Below are positions 6,849-15,809 of a stretch of 64,000 nucleotides of DNA, in pieces; within the stretch, counting starts at the first letter, position 1; each line of letters starts with the position of its first letter. Both the position numbers and the translations under genes were made by a program. The stretch is from Roseomonas sp. KE0001 (GTDB taxonomy: Bacteria; Pseudomonadota; Alphaproteobacteria; Acetobacterales; Acetobacteraceae). Location of the stretch: the NCBI RefSeq assembly GCF_016107285.1, contig NZ_RCVQ01000001.1:1-64000 (forward strand), written 5' to 3'. The notes under the pieces are model-generated. The model saw only the letters and a program-made list of their open reading frames with translations. It was not told where the DNA came from and searched no databases.

Positions 6849-8330
6849 ATGCTTCTGTCTTCGCCCGCCGAACCGACCTCCAACCGCAAGCTCGCCTTCC
6901 TGGCCCTGGCCCTCCTGGTCTATGGCGCCGTGCTGATGCTGCCGACGCCGGCCGGCCTCAACCCGGCTGGCCAGGTCGCGCTTGGGCTGCTGGCGCTGGT
7001 GATCATCCTCTGGGTCACCGAATGCGTCTCTCCGGCCGCCAGTGCCATCGTGCTGACCGGCATGGCCGTGCTGGGGCTGATGGGCAAGTCGCTCACCCCG
7101 GGGGGCGAGCCCATGACCTCCTCCTCCGCCCTGGCGGTGATGCTGACGGGCTTTTCCTCCTCCGCCGTGCTGCTGGTGGCGGGCGCGCTCTTCCTGGCCG
7201 TCGCGCTGAAGATCACCGGGCTGGACCGCCGCGTGGCGCTCCTGGTCATGAGCAAGGTCGGCATCTCGCCCGCGCGGCTGCTGATCGGCGCCATGCTGGT
7301 CGGCTTCGTGCTGGCGCTCTTCATCCCCTCGGCCACGGCGCGGGTCGGCGCGGTGATCCCGATCATGGTCGGCATCGTCACCGCCCTCGGCCTGCCGGTC
7401 ACCAGCAGCCTCGGCGCCACGCTGATGATCGTCACGGCGCAGGTCTGCTCGGTCTTCAATATGGGCATCAAGACCGGCGCGGCGCAGAACCTGATCAGCC
7501 TGAGCTTCATGCAGGGCGCCTTCGGTGAGACCGTGACCTGGGGCGGCTGGTTCATCACCGCGCTGCCCTTCACCCTGAGCATGTGCGCGGTGCTCTTCTT
7601 CACCGCCCTGTTCCTGCTGCGCCCGCATGTGCCGGAAGCCGGCGAGGCCAATCGCCGCCTGCAGGAGGAACTCGCCGGCCTCGGCCCGGTGACGCCGGCC
7701 GAGCGGCGGCTGATGCTGGTCGCCGTGATGCTGCTGATCCTCTGGTCCACCGAGGGCTGGCTGCACCCGCTCGACACCACGACGACGACCCAGCTCGGCA
7801 TCGCCCTGCTGCTGATGCCGCGCATCGGCGTGATGAACTGGGCCCAGGCGGAGAAGCAGGTGCCCTGGGGGACAGTGGTGCTCTTCGCCGCCGGCATCTC
7901 GCTCGGCATCCTGCTCTCGCGCAGCGGCGCCGCCGCCTGGCTGGCCGGCGTCACCCTGGGACAGCTCGGCCTGGCCGGCATGTCGGTGGTCATGGTGATC
8001 GTCGCGCTGTCGCTGTTCAGCATCATCCTGCATCTCGGCTTCGCCTCGGCCACCGGCCTCGCCAGCACGCTGATCCCGATCATGATCGCCTTCGCGCAGA
8101 CCCTGCCCCTCCCGCAGCACACCATCTTCGGCATCGTGCTGATCCAGAGCTGGGTGGTGTCCTTCGGCTTCATCCTGCCGACCAACGCGCCGCAGAACAT
8201 GCTCTGCTACGGCACCGGCGCCTTCAGCACGACGCAGTTCGCCAAGGTCGGTCTGGTGATGACGGCGGCGGGCGTGGCCTTGATCGCGCTGTTCTCGGCG
8301 ACGATCTGGCCCTGGATGGGAGCGCTGTGA
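6849..8330 (+). CDS. DASS/SLC13 family anion:Na+ symporter
   Basis: The 493-aa protein has about a dozen hydrophobic helices typical of the divalent anion:sodium symporter family, which imports dicarboxylates, citrate or sulfate across the inner membrane. Two pseudo-symmetric Ser/Thr-rich substrate/Na+ motifs are visible: FIPSATARVGAVIPIM in the first half and HLGFASATGLASTLIPIMI in the second. ATG 6849 is chosen because GAGGGAAG precedes it; an in-frame ATG at 6822 has no ribosome site. The stop is one base from the start of a lactate/malate-dehydrogenase-like gene, so the two form an operon. A 2-hydroxy or dicarboxylic acid is therefore a likely substrate (inference). Confidence 0.85.
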   Translation: MLLSSPAEPTSNRKLAFLALALLVYGAVLMLPTPAGLNPAGQVALGLLALVIILWVTECVSPAASAIVLTGMAVLGLMGKSLTPGGEPMTSSSALAVMLTGFSSSAVLLVAGALFLAVALKITGLDRRVALLVMSKVGISPARLLIGAMLVGFVLALFIPSATARVGAVIPIMVGIVTALGLPVTSSLGATLMIVTAQVCSVFNMGIKTGAAQNLISLSFMQGAFGETVTWGGWFITALPFTLSMCAVLFFTALFLLRPHVPEAGEANRRLQEELAGLGPVTPAERRLMLVAVMLLILWSTEGWLHPLDTTTTTQLGIALLLMPRIGVMNWAQAEKQVPWGTVVLFAAGISLGILLSRSGAAAWLAGVTLGQLGLAGMSVVMVIVALSLFSIILHLGFASATGLASTLIPIMIAFAQTLPLPQHTIFGIVLIQSWVVSFGFILPTNAPQNMLCYGTGAFSTTQFAKVGLVMTAAGVALIALFSATIWPWMGAL

Positions 8331-8331
8331 C

Positions 8332-9270
8332 ATGAACGGCAAGGTGGGCATCATCGGCGCCGGGCTGGTCGGCGCGGCGGCGGGCTATCTCCTGGCGCTG
8401 ACGCCGGGCGTGGGCGAGATCGTGCTGGTCGACCTCGACCGCGCGCGGGCGCAATCCGAGGCCCAGGACATCGCCCATGCCGCGGCCTTCGGCGGCAGCG
8501 GCCATATCCGCGCCGGCGACTACGCCGATCTGGCGGGCGCCGACGTGGTGGTCATCACCGCCGGCACCAGCCTGAAGCCGGGGCAGACGCGGCTCGATCT
8601 GATGGCGGCCAATGTCCGCGTCGTCGCCGCCATCATCGAGCGGGTGCTGAAGGTGGCGCCGGAGACGGTGCTGCTCTTCGCCACCAACCCGGTCGATGTC
8701 ATGCCGGCCATCGCGGTCCGGCGCTTCGGCGTGCCGCCAGGGCGGGCCATCGGCACCGGCTGCGCGCTGGATTCCGCCCGCTTCCGTGACCGGCTGGCGC
8801 AGCATCTCGGCGTCTCGCCCGGCTCGGTGCATGCCAATGTCCTTGGCGAGCACGGCGATTCCGAGGTGCTGCACTGGAGCGGCGCGCATGCCGGCGGCAT
8901 GCCGCTCGAACGCTTCGCCGAAACCCTCGGCCAGCCGATCCCGCCGCCCCTGCGGCAGGTCATCTCGCAGGAGGTTCGCACCTCGGCCTATCGGATCAAG
9001 GAAGGCAAGGGCGTCTCCAATTTCGGCATCGGCGGCTGCATCGCCCGGCTCACCCGCGCCATCGTCGCCGATGAGCATGTGCTGTTCAGCGTCTCCACCT
9101 TCATGGACGAGGTGCTGGGCGTGCCCGAGACCTGCATCTCCCTGCCGCATGTGCTGGGCGCGCGCGGCGCCTCGCGCCCGCTGCTGCCGCCGCTCGACGA
9201 GGCCGAGACGGCGGCGCTGACGCACAGCGCCGGCGTGCTGCACGAGGCGATCCGGCAGGGGATGACCTAG
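8332..9270 (+). CDS. L-lactate/malate dehydrogenase family, atypical specificity residue
   Basis: This 312-aa NAD-dependent 2-hydroxyacid dehydrogenase has the Rossmann motif GIIGAGLVG (6-14), Asp34 for NAD preference, TNPVD (119-123), catalytic Asp147 and Arg150 in ALDSARF, and His174 in GEHGDSE. GEHGDSE is typical of the LDH branch. In the substrate loop, the residue that is Gln in lactate and Arg in malate dehydrogenases is Leu81 (AGTSLKPGQTR, with Arg87 as the mobile-loop Arg). A larger, less polar 2-oxo acid than pyruvate or oxaloacetate is therefore likely. It is probably co-transcribed with the DASS transporter, which may import its substrate. A GC-rich hairpin follows the gene. Confidence 0.85.
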   Translation: MNGKVGIIGAGLVGAAAGYLLALTPGVGEIVLVDLDRARAQSEAQDIAHAAAFGGSGHIRAGDYADLAGADVVVITAGTSLKPGQTRLDLMAANVRVVAAIIERVLKVAPETVLLFATNPVDVMPAIAVRRFGVPPGRAIGTGCALDSARFRDRLAQHLGVSPGSVHANVLGEHGDSEVLHWSGAHAGGMPLERFAETLGQPIPPPLRQVISQEVRTSAYRIKEGKGVSNFGIGGCIARLTRAIVADEHVLFSVSTFMDEVLGVPETCISLPHVLGARGASRPLLPPLDEAETAALTHSAGVLHEAIRQGMT

Positions 9271-9277
9271 GGGCTGG

Positions 9278-9300
9278 CCGGCCCGGCCTGATCGGGCCGG
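9278..9300 (+). terminator. Terminator-like inverted repeat
   Basis: Perfect arms CCGGCCCG and CGGGCCGG flank a 7-base loop just after the dehydrogenase stop. No T tract follows, so its function as a terminator is uncertain. Confidence 0.35.
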
Positions 9301-9426
9301 ATCTGCCTGGAGCCTGGGCGCCCGGCCTGCCCGGCTGCCCCGCCCGTGGTCAGGCCCGGTCCGGGGGCGCCGGATGGCGGCAGATAGGCCCTGCCGCCGC
9401 CACGGCTTTTGCGGAAAGCTGGCCGG

Positions 9427-10656
9427 ATGTCCGACTCCTCCCCGCGCCGCGCTCGCATTGAGGGCGAGGCTGGCGCCGTGTCCGCCGCGCCGCCCCGCCC
9501 CCCGCTCTGGCTCCTGGTGCTGATCACCACCTCCGGCACCGTCGGTATCCATATCTTCGTCCCGGCCCTGCCGCAGGCGGCGGCGGAGTTCGGCGTCAGC
9601 ACCGGCGCCATGCAGCTGACCATCAGCCTCTACATCCTGGGGCTGGCGCTGGGGCAGCTCGCCTATGGCCCGGTCTCGGACGCGCTGGGGCGCCGGCCGG
9701 TGCTGCTGGCCGGGCTCGCGCTCTACAGCCTGGCCGGGCTGGCCGCCGCCCTGGCGCCGGAGGTGCGCTTCCTGATCGGCGCCCGGTTGCTGCAGGCGCT
9801 GGGCGGCTGCGCCGGGCTGGCGCTCGGCCGCGCCATGGTCCGCGACACCGCGGAGCCGCGCGAGGCCGCCTCGCGGCTCGCCATGCTCAACCTGGCCGTC
9901 TCGGTGGGGCCGGGCATCGCGCCGCTGCTCGGCACGGCGCTGTCCGAGACCCTCGGCTGGCGCAGCATCTTCGTCACGCTCTGCGTCGTCGGCGCCCTGA
10001 CCACCGGCCTCGCCTGGTGGCGCCTGCCGGAGACGGGGCGGCAGGTGAGGGGCAGGGGGGTCGCCGCCCTGGCGCGGGACTACCGGCAGCTCATCGGCTC
10101 GCCGGCCTTCCTGGGCTTCGCCATCGGCGGGGGCTGCGCCACCACGAGCTGGTATGCCTATCTGGCGGCCATGCCCTTCATCCTGGTGCAGCAGCTCGGC
10201 CGGCCGGTGCATGAGGTCGGCCTGGTCTATGTGGTGCTGGTGGCCGGCACGGCGCTCGGCAATATCCTGGCCAACCGGCTGGTGGCGCCGGTCGGGCTGG
10301 CGCGGCTGCTGCGCCTCGGCAGCCTGATCGGCGTCGGCGGCGCGCTGCTCTTCCTCGGCGCCGTGCTGCTGGACCGGCTGAACCTCGCCATCGCCGTGGG
10401 CGGGCCGCTGATCTTCGCCATCGGCGTCGGCCTGGCCAGCCCGCTGGCCCTGACCAAGGCGGTCAGCGTCAACCCGAAGGTGATCGGCTCGGCCGCCGGC
10501 CTCTATGGCTTCAGCCAGATGGCGGTGGGCGCGCTGTGCGCCGCCCTGGCCGGCATCGGCGGCGACCCGGCGCTGGCCGCCGCCGTGGTGCTGGCCGCCG
10601 CCGCGCTGATCGGGCAGGCTGCCTTCCGGCTCGCCCTGCGGCGGGAGGCCGGCTGA
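9427..10656 (+). CDS. MFS transporter, Bcr/CflA (DHA1) drug-efflux type
   Basis: The 409-aa protein has twelve predicted helices. Motif A between helices 2 and 3 is YGPVSDALGRRPVL. The helix 4-5 region carries RLLQALGGCAGLALGRAMVRD, typical of Bcr/CflA exporters that expel bicyclomycin, sulfonamides or chloramphenicol by proton antiport. ATG 9427 is preferred over an in-frame TTG at 9409. The ribosome site is weak in either case. The short gap before the SDR gene suggests possible co-transcription. The substrate cannot be told from sequence. Confidence 0.88.
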   Translation: MSDSSPRRARIEGEAGAVSAAPPRPPLWLLVLITTSGTVGIHIFVPALPQAAAEFGVSTGAMQLTISLYILGLALGQLAYGPVSDALGRRPVLLAGLALYSLAGLAAALAPEVRFLIGARLLQALGGCAGLALGRAMVRDTAEPREAASRLAMLNLAVSVGPGIAPLLGTALSETLGWRSIFVTLCVVGALTTGLAWWRLPETGRQVRGRGVAALARDYRQLIGSPAFLGFAIGGGCATTSWYAYLAAMPFILVQQLGRPVHEVGLVYVVLVAGTALGNILANRLVAPVGLARLLRLGSLIGVGGALLFLGAVLLDRLNLAIAVGGPLIFAIGVGLASPLALTKAVSVNPKVIGSAAGLYGFSQMAVGALCAALAGIGGDPALAAAVVLAAAALIGQAAFRLALRREAG

Positions 10657-10685
10657 GTGGAACGAATCCAGGAGGGGAACACAGG

Positions 10686-11450
10686 ATGGATCTCGGGCTG
10701 CGGGGCCGACGCGCCCTGATCACGGGCGGGTCGCGCGGCATCGGCCGGGCGACGGCCGAGGTGCTGGCGGCGGAGGGCTGCGACCTGCATCTGGTGGCGC
10801 GGGACGCCGCCGCGCTGGAGGCGGCCGCCACGGCGATCCGCGCCCGTCACCAGGTGGCGGTGACGGTGACGCCCGCCGACCTCTCGCGGGAGCCCGAGGC
10901 GCGGCGGATCGCCGAGGCCGCCGGGCCGGTCGATATCCTGGTGAACAATGCCGGCGCCATCCCGCCGGGCACGCTGCAGGCGCTGGACGACGCCACCTGG
11001 CGCGGCGCCTGGGACCTCAAGGTGTTCGGCTTCATCACCCTGACGCGGGCGCTCTATCCGGCGATGGCGGCGCGCGGGGGCGGGGTGGTCGTCAATGTCA
11101 TCGGCGCCGCCGGCGAGCGCTTCCCGCCGGGCTATATCGCCGGAGCCACGGGCAATGCGGCGCTGATGGCCTTCACCCGCGCGCTCGGCAAGGCGGCACC
11201 GAAGGACGGGATGCGCGTGGTCGGCATCAATCCCGGCCCGGTGGCGACCGAGCGGCAGGAGATGCTGGCCCGGCACCGGGCGCAGACCGAGCTGGGCGAC
11301 GCGGAGCGCTGGCGCGAGTTCCAGGCCGCCATGCCCTTCGGCCGGGCGGCGAAGCCGGAGGAGATCGGCCAGGCCGTCGCCTTCCTGGCCAGCCCCTGCT
11401 CGGGCTACACGACCGGCACCATCCTGACCATCGACGGCGGCGGCGGGTAG
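10686..11450 (+). CDS. SDR family oxidoreductase with altered active site
   Basis: The 254-aa protein has the SDR cofactor motif TGGSRGIG and the NNAG motif (VNNAG), so it should bind NAD(P)(H). It ends with the usual SDR tail (TGTILTIDGG). ATG 10686 has AGGAGGGG upstream. The catalytic region departs from the classical Ser/Tyr-x-x-x-Lys layout. The Ser position reads VNVIGAAG, and the Tyr region reads GYIAGATGNAALMAF, with Asn where Lys is expected and no Tyr four residues before it. It may belong to a divergent SDR branch or act on an unusual substrate. The preceding MFS gene is close but gives no clue to function. Confidence 0.8.
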   Translation: MDLGLRGRRALITGGSRGIGRATAEVLAAEGCDLHLVARDAAALEAAATAIRARHQVAVTVTPADLSREPEARRIAEAAGPVDILVNNAGAIPPGTLQALDDATWRGAWDLKVFGFITLTRALYPAMAARGGGVVVNVIGAAGERFPPGYIAGATGNAALMAFTRALGKAAPKDGMRVVGINPGPVATERQEMLARHRAQTELGDAERWREFQAAMPFGRAAKPEEIGQAVAFLASPCSGYTTGTILTIDGGGG

Positions 11451-11459
11451 CCGGCCGCC

Positions 11460-11837
11460 TCACTCCAGCCGGAACGCATCGGCGATCCGCCGCATCCGTC
11501 CGGCCGCATCCACCAGCACGAGGTCGAAGCGCACTCCCGCCGCGCCGTGGCCGGGATGCGCCGCCAGCCAGGCCTCCGCCCCCGCCAGCAGCCGGGCCTG
11601 CTGCGCCGGGGCGAGGGTGAGCGCCGCCTCCGAAAGCCGGGCGCGCCGCTTCACCTCGATGAAGGCCAGCAGCCCCTCGCGCTCGGCGATCAGGTCGATC
11701 TCGCCGGCCGGACCGCCGCGCCCGGCGCGCTGGCGGCGCGCCAGCACCCGCCAGCCCTCCGCCTCCAGCCGGGCGGCGACACGGGCCTCGGCCTCGCGGC
11801 CGCGCGCCTCTGCGGCGCTGCGGGTCTCCTCGGGCAT
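11460..11837 (-). CDS. yraN: YraN/UPF0102 family nuclease-fold protein
   Basis: This 125-aa protein has the UPF0102 signature GEIDLIAEREGLLAFIEVKRR, matching the Glu-Asp-(Glu-x-Lys) metal centre of Holliday-junction-resolvase-like nucleases. Its cellular role is poorly defined; homologues often sit near rsmI and penicillin-binding genes. ATG 11837 has AGGAG upstream. It is transcribed divergently from the penicillin acylase at 11929, leaving a 91-base promoter region. It converges on the SDR gene with only 9 bases between stops. Confidence 0.88.
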   Translation of the reverse strand: MPEETRSAAEARGREAEARVAARLEAEGWRVLARRQRAGRGGPAGEIDLIAEREGLLAFIEVKRRARLSEAALTLAPAQQARLLAGAEAWLAAHPGHGAAGVRFDLVLVDAAGRMRRIADAFRLE

Positions 11838-11928
11838 GGCGGCGCTCCTGTGTTCCCCCTTTGGGGTCCCCGATGAAATTGCACGGCCCCGGCTGTGGCG
11901 CCGCCGGTTCTGCCCTACATCGGAAGCC

Positions 11929-14400
11929 ATGCGAAGAGATGCCGGCCGCCAGGCCCCCTCGCGGCGCCGCCCGCTGCGCCTGATCCTCCGGCGGGGCCTC
12001 TGGGCCGGATCAGCCGTGCTGGTCCTGGCCGGGGCGGCGGTGGCGGGGCTGCTCTGGGCCAGCCTGCCGCCGCGCCAGGGGCGCCTGGTCCTGGCCGGGC
12101 TGGCAGCGCCGGTGGAGGTGGTCGAGGATTCGCACGGCATCCCGCGCATCACCGCCGCGAGCGAGCGTGACGCCGCCCTGGCGCTGGGCTGGCTGCATGC
12201 GCGTGACCGGATGTTCCAGATGGAGCTGATGCGGCGCAACGCCGCCGGCCGGCTCTCCGAGATCGCCGGCCCGGCCGCGCTGCGCGCCGATCGCTTCAGC
12301 CGCACCCTCGGCCTGCGCCAGCGCGCCGAGGCGGATGTCCTGGCGCTCTCGCCCGAGGGGCGCGACATGCTGGAGGCCTATGCCGAGGGGGTGAATGCCT
12401 GGATCGGCGAGCGCGGCCGGCTGGCGGCGCCGGAATTCCTGCCGCTCGGCGCGCCCGAGCCCTGGCGGCCGGCGGATTCGCTGCTCTGGGCCAAGACCAT
12501 GGGCCTGTGGCTGTCGAACAACTGGCGCACCGAGCTGGACCGGGCGCGGCTGGCGGCGCTGCTGCCGCCGGAGCGGCTGGCCGAACTCTGGCCGGCGGAT
12601 GAAAGCCCCGGCCGCGCCGATCTCGCCGGCCTGGCGCGGGACCTGCCGCCGGCGGCGCGCCTCGCGCGCCTGGCCGCCGCCCTGCCGCGCTTCCCGCTCG
12701 ACGCCCCGCTGCCCTCCACGGCCTCGAACGCCTGGGCGCTCTCCGCCGCCCGCTCGGTGACGGGGGCGCCGCTGCTCGCCTCCGACCCGCATCTCGGCTT
12801 CCAGGCGCCGATCCTGTGGTATCTGGCGCGGATCGAACTGCCCGGTGGCCGCTTCCGCGCCGGCGCCACCGCGCCCGGCATCCCGCTGATGCCGATCGGC
12901 CGCAACGAGGCCCTGGCCTGGGGCTTCACCACCACCCATTCCGACACCCAGGACCTGTTCGTCGAGCGCCTGGCCGGGCCGGCGGGCTACGAGACGCCGG
13001 AAGGGCCGCGGCCCTTCACGATCCGCGAGGAGGTGATCCGCGTCCGCGGCCGGGAGCCGGAGGTGCTGCGGGTGCGCGAGACCCGGCACGGGCCCGTGGT
13101 AAGCGACCTGGATGGCGCGGGGGGCGAGGGGGCGGAGGCGGGGACGGTGCTCGCCGTCAGCATGGCCAATCTGGCGCCGCAGGACCGCGCGGCGGATGGC
13201 CTGCTGGCGCTGAACCGGGCCACCTCGCTCGCGGCGGCACGGGCGGCGGCGGCGCTGATCTCCTCGCCGCCGCAGAACCTGATGGTGGCCTCGGCGCGGG
13301 AGGGGATTGCCCTCTACCTGACGGGCCGGACGCCGGTCCGCCGCGCCGGCGATGGCGGCCTGCCGGCGCCGGGCTGGGACGGCAGCCATGACTGGCTGGG
13401 CTTCGTCCCCTTCGACGACCTGCCGCATCGCGAGAACCCGCCCGGGGGCGCGCTGGCCAATGCCAACAACCGCATCCAGCCCGAGGGCGCCGGGCCCTAT
13501 CTCGGCCGCGACTGGTATGGCGACTGGCGCTTCCGCCGCATCGGCGAGCTGCTGGCGCAGCGCGAGCGCCACGCGCCCGGCGACCTGGCGGTGATGCAGC
13601 GGGACGCGGTCAGCCTCTTCGCCCGCGAGATGCTGCCGCTGCTGCGGGCCCTGCCGCGCCCCGAGGGACCGGCCGGGGCGGCGCGCGACCTGCTGCTGGG
13701 CTGGGAGGGGGAGATGGCGCCGGACCGGCCGCAGCCGCTGATCTTCAACGCCTGGTGGCCACGGGCGGCGCGGCTGGCGCTGGCGCATGGCGGCGTGCCC
13801 GAGGGCGGCTGGCCGCCGACGGCGGAGTTCCTGCGCTTCGTGCTGCATCCGGACGGGCGCGGGGCGCATTGGTGCCGCCCAGCGAAGGCCGGAGCCGGGG
13901 CCGGGGCGGGGGCCACCGAGGCCGCGCCGCCCTTCGCCGAGGGCGGCGCCTGCGCCGCGCTGGCCGCCACGGCCCTGCGCGAGGCGGTGGCGGATCTCGC
14001 CCGCCGCTTCGGCCCCGAGCCCGCCGCCTGGCGCTGGGGCGCGGCGCACCAGGCCCGGCTGGAGCATCTCCTGCTGCGCTTCCTGCCTGTGCTGGGCCCC
14101 TGGAGCGGCATCGTCCTGCCCACCGCCGGCGACGACCACACCATCAGTCGCGGCGGCATGCGCGGCGACTTCGCCCATGTGCAGGGGGCCGGGCTGCGCG
14201 CCGTCTTCGACCTCGGCGACCCGGAGGGGGCCATGGCCGTCATCGCCACCGGTCAGTCGGGCCATCCGCTCTCGCCGCACTGGGCCGATCAGGCGCCGCT
14301 CTGGGCGGGGGGCGGCGGGGCGGAGGGGCGGCCGCTGCTGCCACTGGGGACCGCCCCGCGCCAGTCGGGGGGCAGGCTTTCCCTGGTTCCTGGGGAATGA
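11929..14400 (+). CDS. Penicillin acylase family amidohydrolase, membrane-anchored
   Basis: The 823-aa Ntn-hydrolase precursor has a basic N-terminus and one membrane helix (about 25-45, AGSAVLVLAGAAVAGLLWAS) that would export or anchor it on the periplasmic side. The A-chain follows, with HGIPRI and the family motif LGWLHARDRMFQMEL. Autocleavage should expose Ser266 in STASNAWALS, the N-terminal nucleophile of the B-chain. NNRIQPEG further on fits the oxyanion-hole region. Such enzymes hydrolyse amides including acyl-homoserine lactones, penicillins and lipopeptides; which one cannot be told here. ATG 11929 follows GGAAG. A second homologue lies at 38094. Confidence 0.88.
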   Translation: MRRDAGRQAPSRRRPLRLILRRGLWAGSAVLVLAGAAVAGLLWASLPPRQGRLVLAGLAAPVEVVEDSHGIPRITAASERDAALALGWLHARDRMFQMELMRRNAAGRLSEIAGPAALRADRFSRTLGLRQRAEADVLALSPEGRDMLEAYAEGVNAWIGERGRLAAPEFLPLGAPEPWRPADSLLWAKTMGLWLSNNWRTELDRARLAALLPPERLAELWPADESPGRADLAGLARDLPPAARLARLAAALPRFPLDAPLPSTASNAWALSAARSVTGAPLLASDPHLGFQAPILWYLARIELPGGRFRAGATAPGIPLMPIGRNEALAWGFTTTHSDTQDLFVERLAGPAGYETPEGPRPFTIREEVIRVRGREPEVLRVRETRHGPVVSDLDGAGGEGAEAGTVLAVSMANLAPQDRAADGLLALNRATSLAAARAAAALISSPPQNLMVASAREGIALYLTGRTPVRRAGDGGLPAPGWDGSHDWLGFVPFDDLPHRENPPGGALANANNRIQPEGAGPYLGRDWYGDWRFRRIGELLAQRERHAPGDLAVMQRDAVSLFAREMLPLLRALPRPEGPAGAARDLLLGWEGEMAPDRPQPLIFNAWWPRAARLALAHGGVPEGGWPPTAEFLRFVLHPDGRGAHWCRPAKAGAGAGAGATEAAPPFAEGGACAALAATALREAVADLARRFGPEPAAWRWGAAHQARLEHLLLRFLPVLGPWSGIVLPTAGDDHTISRGGMRGDFAHVQGAGLRAVFDLGDPEGAMAVIATGQSGHPLSPHWADQAPLWAGGGGAEGRPLLPLGTAPRQSGGRLSLVPGE

Positions 14401-14451
14401 GGCGTATCTGTCGTTGCGTCCGGCGTCGGGGCCGGGGAAACTGCCGGAAAC

Positions 14452-15252
14452 ATGCTCCACCGCTCCGCCCGCCGACCGCAGTTCTTCTATACGACCGCGC
14501 CGCTGCCCTGCCCTTACCTGGCCGGGCGGATGGAGCGGAAGATCGTGACCGAGCTGACCGGCCCGGACGCGGAACCCCTGCACGACCGCCTCTCCCGCGC
14601 CGGCTTCCGCCGCAGCCACAACATCGCCTATTCGCCGGTCTGCCACGGCTGTCAGGCCTGCATCCCGATCCGCATCGACGCCGCCGCCTTCGCGCCCGAC
14701 AGGACCCAGCGCCGGGTGCTGCGCGCCAATGAGGGGCTGGAGGGCCGCTCCACCCCGGCCCGGGCCACGGCGGAGCAGTTCGCCCTGTTCCAGCGCTATC
14801 AGCGGGCGCGCCACCAGGATGGCGACATGGCGGCGATGGGCTTCTACGACTACCGCGCCATGGTCGAGGACACGCCGATCTCGAGCGGCGTGGTCGAGTT
14901 CCGCGACACCAGCGGCGCGCTGCTCGCCTGCTGCCTGACCGACTGGCTCAGCGACGGCCTCTCCGCGGTCTATTCCTTCTACGAGCCGGAGCTGGAGAAG
15001 CGCTCCTTCGGCACCTTCGTCGTGCTCTGGCTGGTGGGCCGCGCGGTGGAGCTGGGCCTGCCCTATGTCTATCTCGGCTACTGGGTGCCGCAGAGCCGCA
15101 AGATGGCCTACAAGTCCCGCTTCCGGCCCAGCGAGATCCTGAGCGGGGGGGCCTGGCGCCGGCTCGAGGAGGCCGATATCGCGCTCGGCGCGCCCGCCGC
15201 CGGGGAGCGCGAGGCCGGCGCCGCGGCGCGCCTCACCCCGCTGGGCGGCTGA
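14452..15252 (+). CDS. bpt: Aspartate/glutamate leucyltransferase (Bpt)
   Basis: The 266-aa protein matches bacterial Bpt/ATE1-like enzymes, which transfer Leu from leucyl-tRNA to proteins with N-terminal Asp or Glu and so mark them for ClpAP/ClpS degradation (N-degron pathway). The N-terminal Cys cluster CHGCQAC and the C-terminal GNAT-like region (SVYSFYEPELEKRSFGTF, YLGYWV, MAYKSRFRP) are all present. Full length for the family. It starts 51 bases after the penicillin acylase stop and may share its transcript. Confidence 0.93.
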   Translation: MLHRSARRPQFFYTTAPLPCPYLAGRMERKIVTELTGPDAEPLHDRLSRAGFRRSHNIAYSPVCHGCQACIPIRIDAAAFAPDRTQRRVLRANEGLEGRSTPARATAEQFALFQRYQRARHQDGDMAAMGFYDYRAMVEDTPISSGVVEFRDTSGALLACCLTDWLSDGLSAVYSFYEPELEKRSFGTFVVLWLVGRAVELGLPYVYLGYWVPQSRKMAYKSRFRPSEILSGGAWRRLEEADIALGAPAAGEREAGAAARLTPLGG

Positions 15253-15357
15253 GGCGCCGCTCCACCGGACAATTCCACCGGGCCTTCCCCTCCACCGGGC
15301 CTTCCCCCGCCGCGCGCCACGCCCAATATGCCGGGCAGGGATGACGGGAGACCGCGC

Positions 15358-15759
15358 ATGGACCAGATCACCTATCCAGTGACCCTCAGCGAGGAGGAAT
15401 GGCGCCGTCGCCTGACCCCCGAGCAGTACCGCGTGATGCGGGGGCATGGCACCGAGCGGCCCGGCAGCTGCGCCCTGCTGCACGAGAAGCGCCCCGGCAC
15501 CTTCCTCTGCGCCGGCTGCGGCCAGCCGCTCTTCGCCTCGGGCGGCAAGTTCGAGAGCGGCACCGGCTGGCCGAGCTTCGGCGCGCCGGTCGAGGGCTCC
15601 GTCGGCACCACCACGGACCGCAGCCACGGCATGATCCGCACCGAGGTGCATTGCGCCCGCTGCGGCAGCCATCTCGGGCATGTCTTTCCCGACGGGCCGC
15701 CGCCCACGCACCAGCGCTACTGCATCAACGGGGTGGCGATGGATTTCCGGCCCGACTGA
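15358..15759 (+). CDS. msrB: Peptide-methionine (R)-S-oxide reductase MsrB
   Basis: The 133-aa enzyme reduces methionine-R-sulfoxide in proteins using thioredoxin. Two zinc CxxC pairs are present (CAGC and CARC). The substrate motif SGTGWPSF is clear, and the catalytic Cys122 lies in RYCINGVAMDF. ATG 15358 is preferred over an in-frame ATG at 15328 because GGGAG sits just upstream. It is a complete single-domain MsrB of normal length. It converges on the binding-protein gene at 15810. Confidence 0.95.
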   Translation: MDQITYPVTLSEEEWRRRLTPEQYRVMRGHGTERPGSCALLHEKRPGTFLCAGCGQPLFASGGKFESGTGWPSFGAPVEGSVGTTTDRSHGMIRTEVHCARCGSHLGHVFPDGPPPTHQRYCINGVAMDFRPD

Positions 15760-15776
15760 CGGCGCGCCGCCCCGCG

Positions 15777-15797
15777 GGAAGGGGCGGTGCCCCCTCC
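15777..15797. terminator. Possible bidirectional terminator
   Basis: Arms GGAAGGGGC and GCCCCCTCC (one mismatch) lie between the convergent msrB and binding-protein genes. It resembles the hairpin after trpE(G) at 19978. Confidence 0.35.
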
Positions 15798-15809
15798 CGG
15801 GTGCGGGCC

